64,000 bases of DNA from Seriola aureovittata (Eukaryota; Chordata; Actinopteri; Carangiformes; Carangidae): contig NC_079368.1 in assembly GCF_021018895.1 (NCBI RefSeq), positions 11,766,001-11,830,000 on the forward strand, in the 5' to 3' direction. A program made the translations under genes and the position numbers. Positions 50,573-63,496 of this stretch are shown in pieces. How positions within the stretch are numbered: position 1 is the stretch's first letter; each line of letters begins with the position of its first letter. Under the pieces are notes generated by a model, which was not told where the DNA came from, ran no database searches, and saw nothing but the letters and a program-made list of their open reading frames with translations.

Positions 50573-51069
50573 TCACAGATGAGCCACTAGTTCTTTCCCC
50601 CGAGACTTTAGATCCTCCAGTATCTCCATTAGGAACAGCGTGTTCTGTCCTTTGCATTCTTTCACAGCCTGAGACACCTGCCCCAGGTACCTCCCTCTGC
50701 CGAGCTCCAACAGTGTCTCTGCATCTTCTACCAGCCTCACAGCCCGCTGGTCCATCCAGCCCGAAGTCACTTTCTGGAAGGATAGCGTCTCCAAAGCTCT
50801 GACCAGCCTGTAGCCAAGGCTGTGGGCCTTATCGCTTGGTTGCGTGCGGCCGGGCAGGCCCTTCTCCTGTCGGTAGGAGAAAATTAGATGGGCCAGCAGA
50901 GAGGATCCAGCCTCCAGGAGGGGAAGGTTCAACACCTCAGTCACTTTGTTTCTCAGGGCTGAGTCTCCGACCTGCGCGCTGTGGAGGAGCTCCTCCCTCT
51001 GACTTGTCGCAGAGACCAGATCCAGCGCCACCCGGCCGTCTCCATCAATCTGCCGGAGGAGAACTGAAC
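50573..51069 (-). CDS. slf1: slf1 terminal coding exon: end of ankyrin region and C-terminal domain
   Basis: 497 nt, phase 1 entry (GT completes Gly from the previous exon), TGA at 50573-50575. The acceptor on the minus strand is CCTCTGCAG at 51070-51078. The peptide starts SVLLRQIDGDGRVALDLVSA, a half ankyrin repeat with the DGRVALDL turn, and continues as a leucine-rich helical region (LLEAGSSLLAHLIFSYRQEK; ALETLSFQKVTSGW; AETLLELGRGRYLGQVSQAV) to KSRGKELVAHL. The first Met-like start within the exon is only an internal codon (GTG). The roughly 150 residues after the ankyrin repeats fit the length of the human SLF1 C-terminus. Confidence 0.86.
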
Positions 51070-51902
51070 CTGCAGAGGATAGAGGCGTACAGGATCAGAT
51101 CGCACAACCTTTACTCTCTGCGATACTCTCTTTGATTATAGACATTAACCATCACAACTCAAGCCTACTACGTACTCCTTGCAAGTGTGACATACTGTAC
51201 ATAGTGCATACAACAGCTGCTTGAAACAAAGCGGATGCATGGCCACTTTGGGCATATCAAAGCGTTCATGCACACAACATGACAAAACAGGAAATCTAAA
51301 TGCAAAAACTACTTCAACATTTGACCTCCCCAGTATCCTTCTACTCTCACTAAGTTGCCTGTTTTAAAGAAATGAGGGATGTGCTCTTGTTCATGTGTGA
51401 CATCCTCTGAAAGTGCTTATAAAAAAAAATTGGCCATTTGGTGATGAATTTGAATTGTGACGTGGTAATCTTAGGTAACATCCACCTGTAGTTTTCGGAA
51501 GCTGAAATACATCAGGATTCAATCTGATTTTAAAGTGGCAGATTGGAGGTTAATGAGTCTAATGTAAACAGACAGCTGAAGCATCAGTGACAACATCATG
51601 ACGCAGATCACACTGACATGCAGCCAAGCTACTGCAGGTCGCTGCGTCGTTATCAAATCAGAGACGCTGCACGGGTCGACGGCAGGACACAACAACAGAT
51701 ATAAATAGCACACAGACAGACGCACACAGGATCGCATATGCTATACAGTAGAACGTACATACAGTACAGCAAAGTGTGAAGTGTAATAAGTGAACAGCTG
51801 TTTTCCCACTGGACCTCAGTGCCAGCCAGGGCTTTTAACTCACTTCAGCACTAACTTCAGCTGACACCACGTCTTAACTGTGTGACTGGCAGGTCACTTT
51901 GT

Positions 51903-51940
51903 GGGGATGTGGGGTGGGGTGGGGATGTGGGGTGGGGGGG
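51903..51940 (+). other. G-quadruplex motif
   Basis: Plus strand carries GGGG, GGGG, GGGG, GGGG, GGGG and a run of seven G within 38 bases, separated by one to four bases (T, ATGT). This meets the classical four-run rule several times over. It lies in the slf1 intron on the template strand for slf1, so the slf1 RNA would be C-rich here. Confidence 0.85.
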
Positions 51941-54898
51941 TCAGTGACCTGATGGAGCCTCTGCTTTCCTGTTAGCTTTTTTTTATTTTGATGTAATGCT
52001 GTGAGCGAGCTCATTGCTATCATCAGTAACACAGGGAGCTAGTGGGGGTGACAAACTCACAACAGACCTTGACTGTGACATCAGAAAATTGCTCCGTTAA
52101 AAGTTCGCACTTTACAGAGAAAGTGGTTTGTGAGGATGATTTGTAACAGCAGAGTTCCACGTTAATCCAAATCATTTGTGTCGGTGCTACAAATACTGTG
52201 TCTAGGCTTGCAGTTTCAATGAAGATCAGCAGTATTCTTTTAGTGAAAGGGGCACATCAATTTTAAAAATCGTACAATAAGTACTACTTTCCAATGCATT
52301 CGACACATCTCCAGTAACCTTGGCTTTGCCCTTTTAGCCCTACTTCACTACATTCAAACGGAATATGACAGTCCTAGCTGAATGTAGCACTTATTTTCTC
52401 TTCTCTTAAGAAGCCAGCAAAGTTATAATGGTGACATTTACCGTCTCCTCTCTCTACTCTACTGCTTTGTCTGTTCAGACTGAAAGCCATTTTCCAGTGT
52501 CAGACAGGCCTGTGCGCACTTAGCCTACATGGAGCAGGTCGAGTCTAGTGTGAGCCCTTTGTTTGCTTTCAGATAGACCCATTTCTATGGCAATCTGGAC
52601 TTGATGGCACTTGACTGTTCAACCTCAGCAATGCCGCTGCCACTTGTGAATGAGTTTACGGTGCTGCGGAGGCTCGGTGTGACACACAGACGGCCTGATA
52701 CCACTGCTGGCAGTTGTTGCTGTTTGACAGACACTGTGGTGCCGCAGGAAACATGATGTTTTAGAGGAGGGACAATTGTGTGTGTGTGTGCGTGTGTGTC
52801 GCATTGTGATACAAACCACACATACTAACCCTCCCAAATGCCATTTTGACAAAAAGACAGACTTGTTTTAAATGACACTTTAAAAAAAAAAAAAAAGAAA
52901 AAAAAAAAAGTTAAAAATGGAACATTGTGAATTCTGAAATTGCTCTCCATCTGTCTGTCTGCCACAGAACTAACACAGAACTGTGAGCAGCAGTTATGAG
53001 ATAATCGGTGAGAGCTCACGTAGCTGTTAGTGGGGAAGGTCAGCGCTCGTCTACCTTTTAGTGCTTCAAGCCTGAGTGGCAAAAACTCAATCTGCATAAA
53101 TTGTGGCATTAATCTACATAAACTTTTACATAAGCGGGGAAATTTCAAATGCAGGGGTCAGGCGGCGGGGGCAGCAGTCAAGGACGTAAGAGCACAGATT
53201 TGATCAAAGTGGCCACAAGAGAAAGGCAGAGGGGAGGGAGACGGGGCAATGTGGTGGTGTGTGTGTATGTGTGTGTGTGTATGTGTGTGTGTCAGTGAGA
53301 GAAAGTGAGGTTGTTCACAGCAGGTCATAATCACCAGGTTTCTATAACAAGCTGTCCTCGCTCATTCAGTAGGAGTGGCTGTAATGTGTGAAGCCAAGCA
53401 TAGTGTGACACAATGTAGAAAGGTTTTCTTTTTTTTTAAGAAACACTACTACAGTTCACCATACAGACACACGGACACATGCAACACCATGTCTGCTGAA
53501 AAACGGATCCATCTTTGTTACCTCCAGATGAGCATTACACAAAAAGAAGGAGTAGCTTTTGAAGACTGAGGCTGTTTTTCTTCACACTGCATCCTGTTCT
53601 GTGCCTTCCTTTGAGAGAACCAGCCTTGGACTGAACTCTGCAAGAGGCCTTTAAGTCTGGACCATGAACACAAGCACTCTGTGGAGTGTTTTCAACCAAA
53701 GGTGAAGAAAAGAAAAAATGGAGGACAAGGTTTAATTCTCTCACTCCTTGTTAATTCTTTTCCGTTCGTCAAAAATGCAGCAGTACTTTTCTTCAGCTGG
53801 CACAACACAGGGGCTTTGTACCTGCTACAGAACATAGAGAACACAGAAATGGACAAAAAAGGGCCAAGTTCACATTAAAAATAAAACATGTGCAGGGAAT
53901 ACATACATACATAGAGTATGTGTGCATGAACTAAAATTATAAATTGCTTTACACTAGTCACTCTTGAAATGCATGAATCCCATGCATCAGTTAAATAAGA
54001 TGAAACTCCTACAGTGTGCTCTCCTCTCATGGGAAAATGGCTTGTTGCAGCAACAAAGATATGTAAATGAATGTAACAGAAATAGGGATAATTTAAGCAT
54101 AAAGCACCACAAAGCTGCACTTACACTACAAGTCGGACTCCCAATTACAACTGTATTGTCGAACAAGAGGAACCTTGTGTGAAATAAAAAGTTGCCAGTC
54201 CAAAAAGTCCCTCCAAAATAAAGAGACGGCAATCAGCTCCAGTGCTTTCAATCGAATCCGCCTCTTACTTTTCTCAACTACAGTCCTGTTTGCTCACACA
54301 TGTACAAGATGCAAGTCGTCAGCATGAGGGAGAAAAAAAACAAGATTGGGAAGCGCACTTTTACATTTTTCCCGCCGTCATCGTGTCAAACCCGCCTGAC
54401 AGACAGGCTCCAACTGGAGGGATGACACTGGTGTGGGGAGGAGAGGGCCCCTGCAGCACGGCCCTGGGCTCGGCTTGTCTGAAAGCCGGTACAACTGACT
54501 GTACAGCTGAGTGTTTGATTGTAGATCTGTCTGCCTGAAAGCTAACCGTGTATGTCGGTGTGTGGTGTCTGCTGTTTGTCACATTTGCATTTTTGTCCGC
54601 CTGACTTTCCCTTTTTTTTTTTTATTTGCATTAAGCATCGGCTTCTGTCTTTACATTCTCCAGGAATTTTAAATTCCTTCTCCTCCCTGTCTATACTGTG
54701 CTTGTAAGTTTCATCCACTGCACAAGAGAATCAGTTCAGTTCTTTATCATTCATCACTGGATATAAAACACGCTCTAATGTTGCAGCGCATAGCTCAGCA
54801 GCACTTAATACAGACATCAACGGTCATAGCCAGTGCAAAATTACATATTTTCTAATATAAGACATGAAAATAGCATCACTTGCTGTTTGTAATGTAAT

Positions 54899-54956
<58 letters not shown>

Positions 54957-54965
54957 GCACACGCG

Positions 54966-55014
<49 letters not shown>
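54899..55014. repeat. Compound CA-TA-CA microsatellite
   Basis: About 116 bases of unbroken alternating purine-pyrimidine: AC, then about 40 bases of AT, then AC with some GC steps, then AC. The AT core is self-complementary and could extrude as a cruciform. Confidence 0.95.
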
Positions 55015-55016
<2 letters not shown>

Positions 55017-55168
55017 TTATGAGACTAAAGGCTGGGGGATGGTTTTGGTGCAGGGACGGCGACTGAAGTGAATCCAGGTATTGGCGCTGGGTGTCAGATA
55101 TGCTGCAGTGGAGATAAATACAACACCTGGGGGATTACAAGAGAGCACAGGGTAATTACACCATCCTT

Positions 55169-55170
<2 letters not shown>

Positions 55171-55242
<72 letters not shown>

Positions 55243-55260
55243 TGTGCGTGTGTGTGTGTA
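55171..55260. repeat. (GT)n microsatellite
   Basis: GT array (pure to 55238, then one AA break and a GC step), 157 bp from the CA array at 54899-55014 and complementary to it. Confidence 0.95.
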
Positions 55261-55372
55261 CATGAATGTGAAAATGCCCTGCTAAGCCCTCAGCTCTGAA
55301 GCTACAGCAGAGGGAGCGAATTCACATACTGAGCAAAAGCTACTGCCTGATGCACCAGCCAGATGCAGTCTG

Positions 55373-55374
<2 letters not shown>

Positions 55375-55434
<60 letters not shown>

Positions 55435-55458
55435 ACACACGCATACATATACATACAG
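55375..55458. repeat. (CA)n microsatellite with CATA end
   Basis: CA array to 55440 followed by GCATACATATACATAC, the third dinucleotide array within 560 bp. Confidence 0.95.
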
Positions 55459-58400
55459 AGCGCAAAGCCCTTTGGCCTTTAGAGGGCAGGCGAAGACAAG
55501 AAATATAAAAGCAAGAGTGGAGGAAGGGAAAATTGGCGCAAAAAGAGGGAGGGAGGGAAGGAAAGAAAGATGCAGTGCTCCCTCCCCCTGCGTCTCTGTC
55601 TCCCTCTCTCTCTCTCTCTCTGTCTCTGGTCTGAGGCTGGGGCTGAGGCAGACAAGCTGGGAAGCAGGCAGCTCCACAGCATGGTAAACATCCTCTCTCT
55701 CTCTCTCTCTTTCTTTTTCTCTTTCCCCCTCGCCGACTGAAAAAGAGAGGCAGGGTGAGTGTGTGAACTGCAGCCAGGGGCACGGCATCACATATCCACA
55801 GGGAGCTGCTAGCTAGCGACTAGAAACCGCAGCAAAAACAACAAGGCCAACCAAGTGAAGCACCAAAGCAGCCAGCGGAGAGGCATCAGATGTAGGAAAA
55901 AGAAAGACCAGCCAGACATGTGAATATGCTAAAATCTCTCTCTCTGCTTTAGCAACAGGGTCTGAACGCTCTCCCCTTTTCTACCTTGATATTCAGAGTA
56001 CAAAAAAAAAAAATATATGGTTGGGAGAGTCTGTGGAGATTACATCAGCACTCTATTTCCTCTGCTATATTGCCCTTTTGAATTCAGTTTTAATTATACT
56101 AATGCCATTATAGCCAGTGAAAGTCTCTGTCCTTTAGGCCACAGGTCAGCGTCACCTGTGTCTGGACTCTTCACAGCCAAACACAGCCTGGTCAGGCTGA
56201 CAGATTACAGCTGGATCACAGCCTTTTCGGAGAAGGTGGGGCAGATAAGGTAGAATGTAAAGGCATGGACACCGACCGCTAAATTTGTGTAATCCCCTGC
56301 CACACCAACACCAACAGCTCTGGTATGGGGGCATGGGGACACACTCTGATTACTGGATGCTGATCAGCAGTGGGCAATTAGCATCTTAAATGATCTGAGG
56401 GGAGTCCTAAATGAACTCTTCACTGGTCTCTTGAATCAGAAAAAGGCGACTCACCACCATCAGCTGTTCACTTTAATAATGTAACTTATTGAATCATCAT
56501 ATTCAAATAAATAAACTTTTTCCTACGATACTAATAACATCCACACAACCTTATTTAGTTACTCAAACTATTTGGAGGTTAAAGCTACAAAATACAGTAT
56601 ACCAAAAGGAAATCAATATTCCCTTTTACATATTGATTTTTTTTTTTTTTTTTAGCATTTGGATGAATTATCCCTTTTATTCATTTATATTTTGTTTCAT
56701 GAGACACACTGGACACAATTCACGGCGAAAAGCGAAAATTCTTGAGGCACTCAAAAGTTCACTCTCATTCGCTCCTTCTCTCCCTCCTCATACAATTTCT
56801 TGAGGGCAGCAGTCCTTTTAAATTGTGATATGATATCATAATACTGAATTATCACTGAGAACATTTAGGTTAAAATCTAAGAGGACCGAGACTGACATTG
56901 CGCCTTTAAAACAGAGGCAGTTCTCTGTATTATATGAAGCTTTTACATTTCCCATTGTGCTGGCTTGACTTCAGTCTCACTTTACATTCTTGCTGTTGAA
57001 AGAATGAATAGCAGCTGACACTTGTGCTGCTCCTAACTCTTTGTTTTCTTTAGAAGACTTCCATTCGAGGTGAGCTAGAGGCGGCCGTTACGACTGTAAC
57101 AATTAAAAGTACTACACTCTACATAAGCGGCGGCGTTTAGCTTGTCATTGAAAGCACGCTTTGAAGCAAACACTCGACTGCTGTTGAATGTCCTCATTGT
57201 CACAACATGACCCCACAGAGTTTGAACACCACACACCATTGACTTTCAACACCCATTGTTACACTTCTTGTTAATGAATTTCAAATAAGTAAAATTTTTT
57301 CTCTTGCCTGTATGTTCTATAGACATTTTGTCAGAGTACTATTGAATTCCCTCCTGAGGTGAAAGCTTTAATATAAGGGGAAAAAAAATAAAAGAGTACT
57401 ATCATTTTGTACTCGTGAAGTATATGATGATTTAAGTTCAGGGCTGAGGTGCAAGGACAGAGAACGATCTTCATGGACAACAAAACAAAATCGTCTCTGG
57501 CCTTTGACCATGCTGTTTTTCTTTTCAATCAGCCCGGAAGGTAACAAAAGAAACTAACTAAACCTTGAAACTCGGCTTTGTTTGCGGATGGAAAGACCAT
57601 GTTTTCAACACTTACAAATTCACCACTCTCAATTATCATGTCGTCCTTAGAAATATATATGACATTAAATTCAAGCTGAACCTTGTAGGTGAAAGAGGAC
57701 AGCAAAATAAATAAAAATAGTTTAATGTTCCTTGGCCTCTGCCCTTTCCTTTTCACCTAAGCTAGCTCCTGGTAGCCTTCATTCTCACTGAATGCTGTAG
57801 ATGTTTAAAAAGGAAAAAAGAGCAAGACGCGTGTGTTGGAGCTGGGCAAGAAACCTTCGGTAACAAATCACAAAATTATCGTTTCTTTCATCTGTGAGGA
57901 ACAACCGGGGAGACTGTTGGATACAGCACCCGGCCTAAATCCTGGCAACCCAAGTGGATAGGGAAATACATGCAGGAAGAGAGGAGAAAGAAGAAGAATC
58001 TAGTCGAAAAAATTCCCAGTGAGGGAAGTCCTTGAAATACTGCCTGAAAAAACCTGCAGTTGAAACATCAACACACCCGAATGAAGCAGAGAGCTCCAAA
58101 CACAACCTCACCTCTAATAGTGCTCAGCTCCTCGCAGTTGCCAGTTCAGGACCCATAGGGAAATAAGTGTTGAGCAGAATGAACTTTCTTTACCGTGTTG
58201 ACAGCGAAGAGGCCCGAGTGTGTCTAAAGCACAACCTCTGCATGTGTGTTTGTGTATGTGTGTGTGTATCTATGACAAAGATAGACAAACAGACAGAGAC
58301 AAACCATGACTGACTGCAGCGGTCCGAGGGGACTGTGTGTTTCCTGTGCCACTGAGCAAATGACATCTTTCTGCTCCACAAACACACGTTCACATTAAGA

Positions 58401-58654
58401 TCTGCAGGGACCAGCGGATGCTGTGCAGTAAGCGTGAGCATGCGTGTTTGTGTGTGCATACAAGAGATGCACCGAAATCCAAATAGAAGTTGAAGAAGCA
58501 GTCATGTAGCAACCCCTCCTGCCTTCTTGAACTTGACTCAAGCCAATCAAGTAGATGAAAGATTGAAGGAAAAAAAAAAAGAAAAACACTTTTACACATA
58601 CCTGAACAATTCTTTCTGCTCCTATACTCTTTTCTCTTCAAGCATCTCAATGAG

Positions 58655-58656
<2 letters not shown>

Positions 58657-58696
<40 letters not shown>

Positions 58697-58709
58697 TGTC
58701 TGTGTGTGT
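58657..58709. repeat. (GT)n microsatellite
   Basis: GT array with CTGT interruptions in the slf1 intron. Confidence 0.9.
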
Positions 58710-60136
58710 TTACAAGTCGAGGTGGACTAGCTGTGCTTACTAACACGGTGGGCTGTATTGAGAGGACGCCATCAGCGATTACGGTCACAGGGCAGAGTGG
58801 TGACAGCTTAAAGGCTCTTTTCTTTAATTCTCCACCCCCTTTGCTCACTGACACACCTCCTCTATGTGTATGTGGGAGTGTGTGTGTGCCAGGTCTGAAC
58901 TGCACAGCTAAAGGCTCCGGGTCATTTTCCATTCAAATCAGGGGTACTGGCTGCCCTGGCCACCCTGCAAAATTTAAACACTCCTACCAGCTGAGGATGG
59001 GGAACAGGGAGCATCAGAAGCTTAACTGCGAGCCAGATTCAGGAAAATATTTGTGCATGCATACACCAAAATATATAGCCAAGGACACTTCCATACTGTG
59101 TTAAAGCAAGCCAAACACACACACTTATACACAGAGTCATGTGGGGTGGCCTTGGGCAATGGGAGGAGGAGGGGAAGAGAGCAGAGTCAGCCTTGCCCTC
59201 AGCCATGGCATCCTTTCCTTGCCAGCTCCATAAGCCTGGAGGGACTGAGGTAGAGGGGGTAGGGGGTGGGATCCATCCACCCAACCCCCCCTACAATTCA
59301 CCCCTAAAAATGCACACACAGACACACAAACACACACACATAGAGAGCACAGGCCTCCAAGCAGACAGGCTTACAAAGGGGTGAGATCACTCCCAAATAA
59401 AGGCTTTGTTGGTGTGCCAGTGTCAGTGTTGCCCTCTCTGGCCTTGGCAGCTAGGTTCAGCCTGTCTGTTGGAAACAACGAGGACAACAGGGTGAATGCC
59501 TCAATGAAAAATATAGTTTCAGGAGATGTAGCAGGCATTCAGAAGAATAAAATAAAGGAATATAATAAATAAAGAGAGAGAAATGGAAACGCATCTGGCC
59601 CACTAGCCTGTTTTCCTATCATGGGACGGTGCACAGAGTATCTCTGGCCAAAATGTAAAAAGTAGTCTGATGTAAAGGGTGTTGGAAATGCAGCCACAAG
59701 CACTAAAGTTCTGCCTGAGTTTAGAGTTAAAATTGAAATGAGCAGCAACATAAAGATAGTTACTGTAACTAAGCATGATGCAGCCCCCAAAGCCAAAACT
59801 TTCCACATTTAACAGCATTGGAAGAAAAAAAATCCTATGCCTATCGATGGTGTCCATGGCAACTAGATGGAGATCACGGAAAATAGACCAAGAGAGACAA
59901 TATAGCCTGGAGTCAAGAGGACCACCTCCTCACCAACTCCCTGCTGTAGCCTTTAGACAACCTGCCATCAAGGTGTGAGGAAATAGCAAACAGTCAGGAA
60001 GAAAGCGAGTGGGAAAAGGAAGTATAATGTACAAGCCTGCAGGTGTTTCAAATTGAGCGTATTCTCATTCCTGTTGTTCTGCTTGGTCCATGCGAAGAGA
60101 CCTGGCCTAGACAGCAGGCCAGTCGTCTACTGCACA

Positions 60137-60137
<1 letters not shown>

Positions 60138-60193
<56 letters not shown>

Positions 60194-60210
60194 ACACACA
60201 CAGAGACAGA

Positions 60211-60251
<41 letters not shown>

Positions 60252-60270
60252 GCTCTCTCTCTCTCTTTCT
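60138..60270. repeat. Compound (CA)n/(GACA)n/(CT)n microsatellite
   Basis: CA array, GAGACA units, a second CA array and a CT run in succession, about 133 bp. Confidence 0.93.
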
Positions 60271-60353
60271 CGTCTAATTTCACTGATACAGATAGCTGCT
60301 TCTTCCTCTGACCTCCTTTAATTTGCTCTCCCTCATTTTACTGAGGAAGGGAG

Positions 60354-60374
60354 AAAAAAAAAAAAAAAAAAAAA
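60354..60374. repeat. Poly(A) tract, 21 bases
   Basis: Uninterrupted run of 21 A. It could be a retroposon tail, but no element body could be delimited upstream. Confidence 0.85.
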
Positions 60375-62589
60375 GGAGCGCTCTCTTGTTTCCTCTCCGG
60401 GACTAAACAATCCCAGTCTAATTTATTTTTTGAGGACAGAATATGTACATGTGTTAATGGGAAAGTCGAATCAAATTAACTATAATTAGTCAAACTGAGA
60501 AGTGAGCAGAGGCAGAGGTATGTTACATGGGAGACTTGTTCAACGTTAGCAAATGGCACCCCTCCCCATCCTTCCTAAAAACACACACACACACGCACAC
60601 ACACACACACACTTCCTCTGCCACCTGCTGCTGTACACCCAGCTACGCCACCCTCGCCTGTGCTTCGACACCCGTCACGCTCACTTCAACCCTCCTGAGC
60701 TCAGACTGCATGTGGCACGCAAACATGCAGACACCAAACTAGTTGTGTTGTGACACATTTTCAAAAAAAAACCTGCTTGTGAAATTCGCAAGCGGTGGAT
60801 CCTGACTCTTCCAATCTCGTCAAAAAGACATTAACAGACATCTTATGAGGTGATGCTGTAATCTGTTTGGACAGACACTGTAGTGCAGAATTATGAAGAC
60901 AAGCGGTGGAGGCTGAGGAAGAGATGGTATAGATGATCTAGAATTAATACAGTAAAGAAAGCAGACAACTACCACATCCTCAGTACCAGTTCTATTGGTC
61001 ATGGTCGTGTGGCTCTTCACTCTTTATATACTGTAGGTAACCAGTAATACAAACTCTATTAGATTTGTCATTTGTATCTAAAAAAAATTATATTGACAAT
61101 TTTACCGATAAAAACACCCTCAGATAACATACAAAAAAATTACACACAGCCCAAGTGTAAACATCAAAGGGGGAGTCCAGTGACAAATCCAGACTTTTAG
61201 ACTGGATTATGGATCAAACCCCCAAAACCCCTTGATCCTACATTTCCTATACTGACATTAATTGCCAGTAATAATATTGTTATATCCCCCCCATGGCAGG
61301 AAAAAAACCATGTCTTTGAAACTCCATAACCCCAGTTTGAACCCCGTGGGCATTCTGCTTAAAAACTGAAGTCTCCAATCTGAACCCTGATAACATCATC
61401 AGGGTTAATTTTTCAGACTTTGGAAAGCTTCCTCCAGAACCACAGAAGACATACAACTGCTTTCACAGGCTGAGTGGTAATCTGTGTGACTGTGGAGGGA
61501 AAAAAAAAAATGTGAGTGTCCCTTTAAAAGCCTCACCATCAACAGGTCCCTCACTCTACCAGGAGGCTAGTTACGATAAAACTGGCCCTGTTAATAAGGT
61601 CGAAAGCAGCATTCAATCTGTCAGTAAGCTCCGCTACATTTGTTGGCTACATTAAATTGAAAGCTTGTCTTGGCCACAGCAGCAGTGACATGCAGCCCAC
61701 CACTGCAGTAAATCATTAGCTAAATGGCTAATTCTACAGATTAGCTCTCTTGGCAGCCAACTGGCCAGACAAGTTAAAGGTGTTTTATTTTAACATTATA
61801 TGATTCCATCAATGTGACAGAGACCATTTGGTTTAATGAATCGTTTCAAGGAAGATGGATTACATGAAGACATATAAAAAACAGTTGGGTATATCCCATC
61901 CAATTAGGAAATATAAACATGTAACACCCAGTTAGAGTGGCAATTTCTAATTGAACTGCCTAAGTAATGGCACTGACAAAAACTAAAGTGTAAAAATGAA
62001 AAATCTGGTCCTATTTTGATTGGCAGTCACAGTAAAAGCATTAGTCTACCTAATAAACATGCACCTGGATACACAAGGGAGTTAATTTTCTTTTTAATCC
62101 ATTTATGGCTGGTTTCCATAAATCATTGTATGTGAGCAAACCACCCAGAAAGATAGTTCTGCATTTTAATATTGTGTTCTTTTTCAAGTAAAAAGGCAGC
62201 AAAAAATTCTGCTGGAATGGTGCATTCATGTGCATCCATACAATGGAGGGATGGATGGATTAGAAAAATGACTCTCTTCTTATCACAAATTACTATGAAT
62301 GCAATGCTGCAGCCAACTGGTAAGTATAAAGTTTACCACCCCGAGGGCCAAAAACCAGATATACCTCCAACCTATGCAAAAAGCACAACCACTCCCAAGA
62401 GTAGTGATGTGTCACTCGGCCAACATGTTCAAGAAATTGTTTGGAATTGTTTGGGAAAAAAAACAATATTATTCTATTATTTAGGTAATATAAAGATACA
62501 TTTTGAGTTAATTCATTTTTAATAGTGTTAGATCACATCAACTTACACTCTAAAGCATGGATTGGGGTGTATTGGTGAAGTTTACCCAC

Positions 62590-62772
62590 CTGCGTGCTCC
62601 AGTAGCATTTTGGCGATGTCCATGTGTCTGTTGAGCAGGGCATCGTGGAGTGGGCTGACTCCACCCACCTGGTTATTTAGCACAGGGGCGGGGTAGTGAC
62701 GTAGCAAAGCCTCCACACAAGCAGTGCTGCCATGATTACATGCTTCATGCAGTGGCGTCCAGCCTGCATGGT
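62590..62772 (-). CDS. slf1: slf1 coding exon: ankyrin repeats
   Basis: 183 nt on the minus strand, read as two bases, 60 codons and one base. The acceptor is taken as GATCATGTAG (62773-62782), and the donor GTGGGT starts at 62589. The peptide includes [27 protein letters not shown], then [20 protein letters not shown] and LLEHAG: one full ankyrin repeat with the TPLHEA signature and most of a second with SPLHDA. The exit phase joins exactly to the terminal exon. The acceptor choice is less certain because its pyrimidine tract is weak. The next CAG, nine bases downstream, would drop three residues. Confidence 0.85.
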
Positions 62773-62863
62773 CTACATGATCAACAAACCAAGCACATAC
62801 ACACACATAAACACAAATCATTCAATTGGAAACTCATCTGGTATGTTTTCAGGTTAAAAAGAT

Positions 62864-62865
<2 letters not shown>

Positions 62866-62894
<29 letters not shown>
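62866..62894. repeat. (TA)n microsatellite
   Basis: Alternating AT run of about 29 bases upstream (in slf1 sense) of the ankyrin exon. Confidence 0.93.
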
Positions 62895-62898
<4 letters not shown>

Positions 62899-63382
62899 GG
62901 TCTGAGCTCTATTAGTAACTGGAAATCATTAGTACTCGGCCTCACACGGGCGGCACCATTATGTTAACAGTACTCTACCTCATGAGCTGGACACCAAATG
63001 TGTTAGATTTCGGTTGTTTATCAATTTATTGGCTATCACAAATTAAGGAAATATTAATATTAAAAATATTAATATTAAATAATATCTTTAAAATGAATTA
63101 AAGTTCACGGGGCACCAGCCTAAACTAATAGGCAAAATAGCCAAAATGGTTTTAGTCTCAATTTATTACCATTAATCTGGAACTTTGATTAACCATTAGC
63201 TTACTAACTATTACCAAATTACCAAATCAATAGTAAGTTACAGTTGAAGGATTGGAATTCTACCGAGTAGAGGTTGGCAATATTCACGCTTGTGCAACAT
63301 TAAACACACCAGTAGTTATACTTAAAAAGGCATTTATTTACAATGGAGCAGAGTAAAGTACAATGTCTAATCTAGCATATAC

Positions 63383-63384
<2 letters not shown>

Positions 63385-63435
<51 letters not shown>

Positions 63436-63442
63436 TGTGTGT
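63385..63442. repeat. (GT)n microsatellite
   Basis: GT array of about 58 bp with one AT break. Confidence 0.95.
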
Positions 63443-63483
63443 CTGTGGGGACACAGACAAAGGCAAGATGGCTGACTCAAAGT

Positions 63484-63496
63484 GGTCACTGTGACC
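63484..63496. promoter_or_regulatory. Perfect consensus oestrogen-response-element palindrome
   Basis: GGTCACTGTGACC matches the GGTCAnnnTGACC inverted repeat bound by oestrogen receptor dimers, and the palindrome extends to GTGGTCAC-T-GTGACCAC (63482-63498). ATGGC-type YY1-like motifs lie at 63464-63474, 63522-63532 and 63550-63560. Binding in vivo is not shown by sequence. Confidence 0.5.

Larger units (their letters stand above)
51070..62589 (-). other. slf1: slf1 intron between ankyrin exon and terminal exon
   Basis: Intron of 11,520 bp with donor GTGGGT (minus strand, 62589-62584) and acceptor CTGCAG. It contains a G-run cluster (51903-51940), an A-rich tract (52881-52910), the microsatellite cluster 54899-55458, GT arrays (58657-58709), CA/GA compound (60138-60270), poly(A) (60354-60374) and CA (60584-60612). 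No other gene was recognised. A 180-codon minus-strand frame at 58390-58932 is partly a GT repeat and has no domain I know. Confidence 0.8.

Noticed and set aside
50491..51135. Plus-strand open frames opposite the slf1 terminal exon
   Set aside because: They are antisense shadows of the real minus-strand coding exon, with no family resemblance.
55282..55791. 169-codon minus-strand open frame
   Set aside because: Dominated by Cys-Val from the CA/GT array and Arg-Glu from CT repeats. A repeat artefact.
58390..58932. 180-codon minus-strand open frame in the slf1 intron
   Set aside because: It crosses a GT array (His-Thr run) and has no recognisable domain. The intron is already bounded by in-phase slf1 exons.
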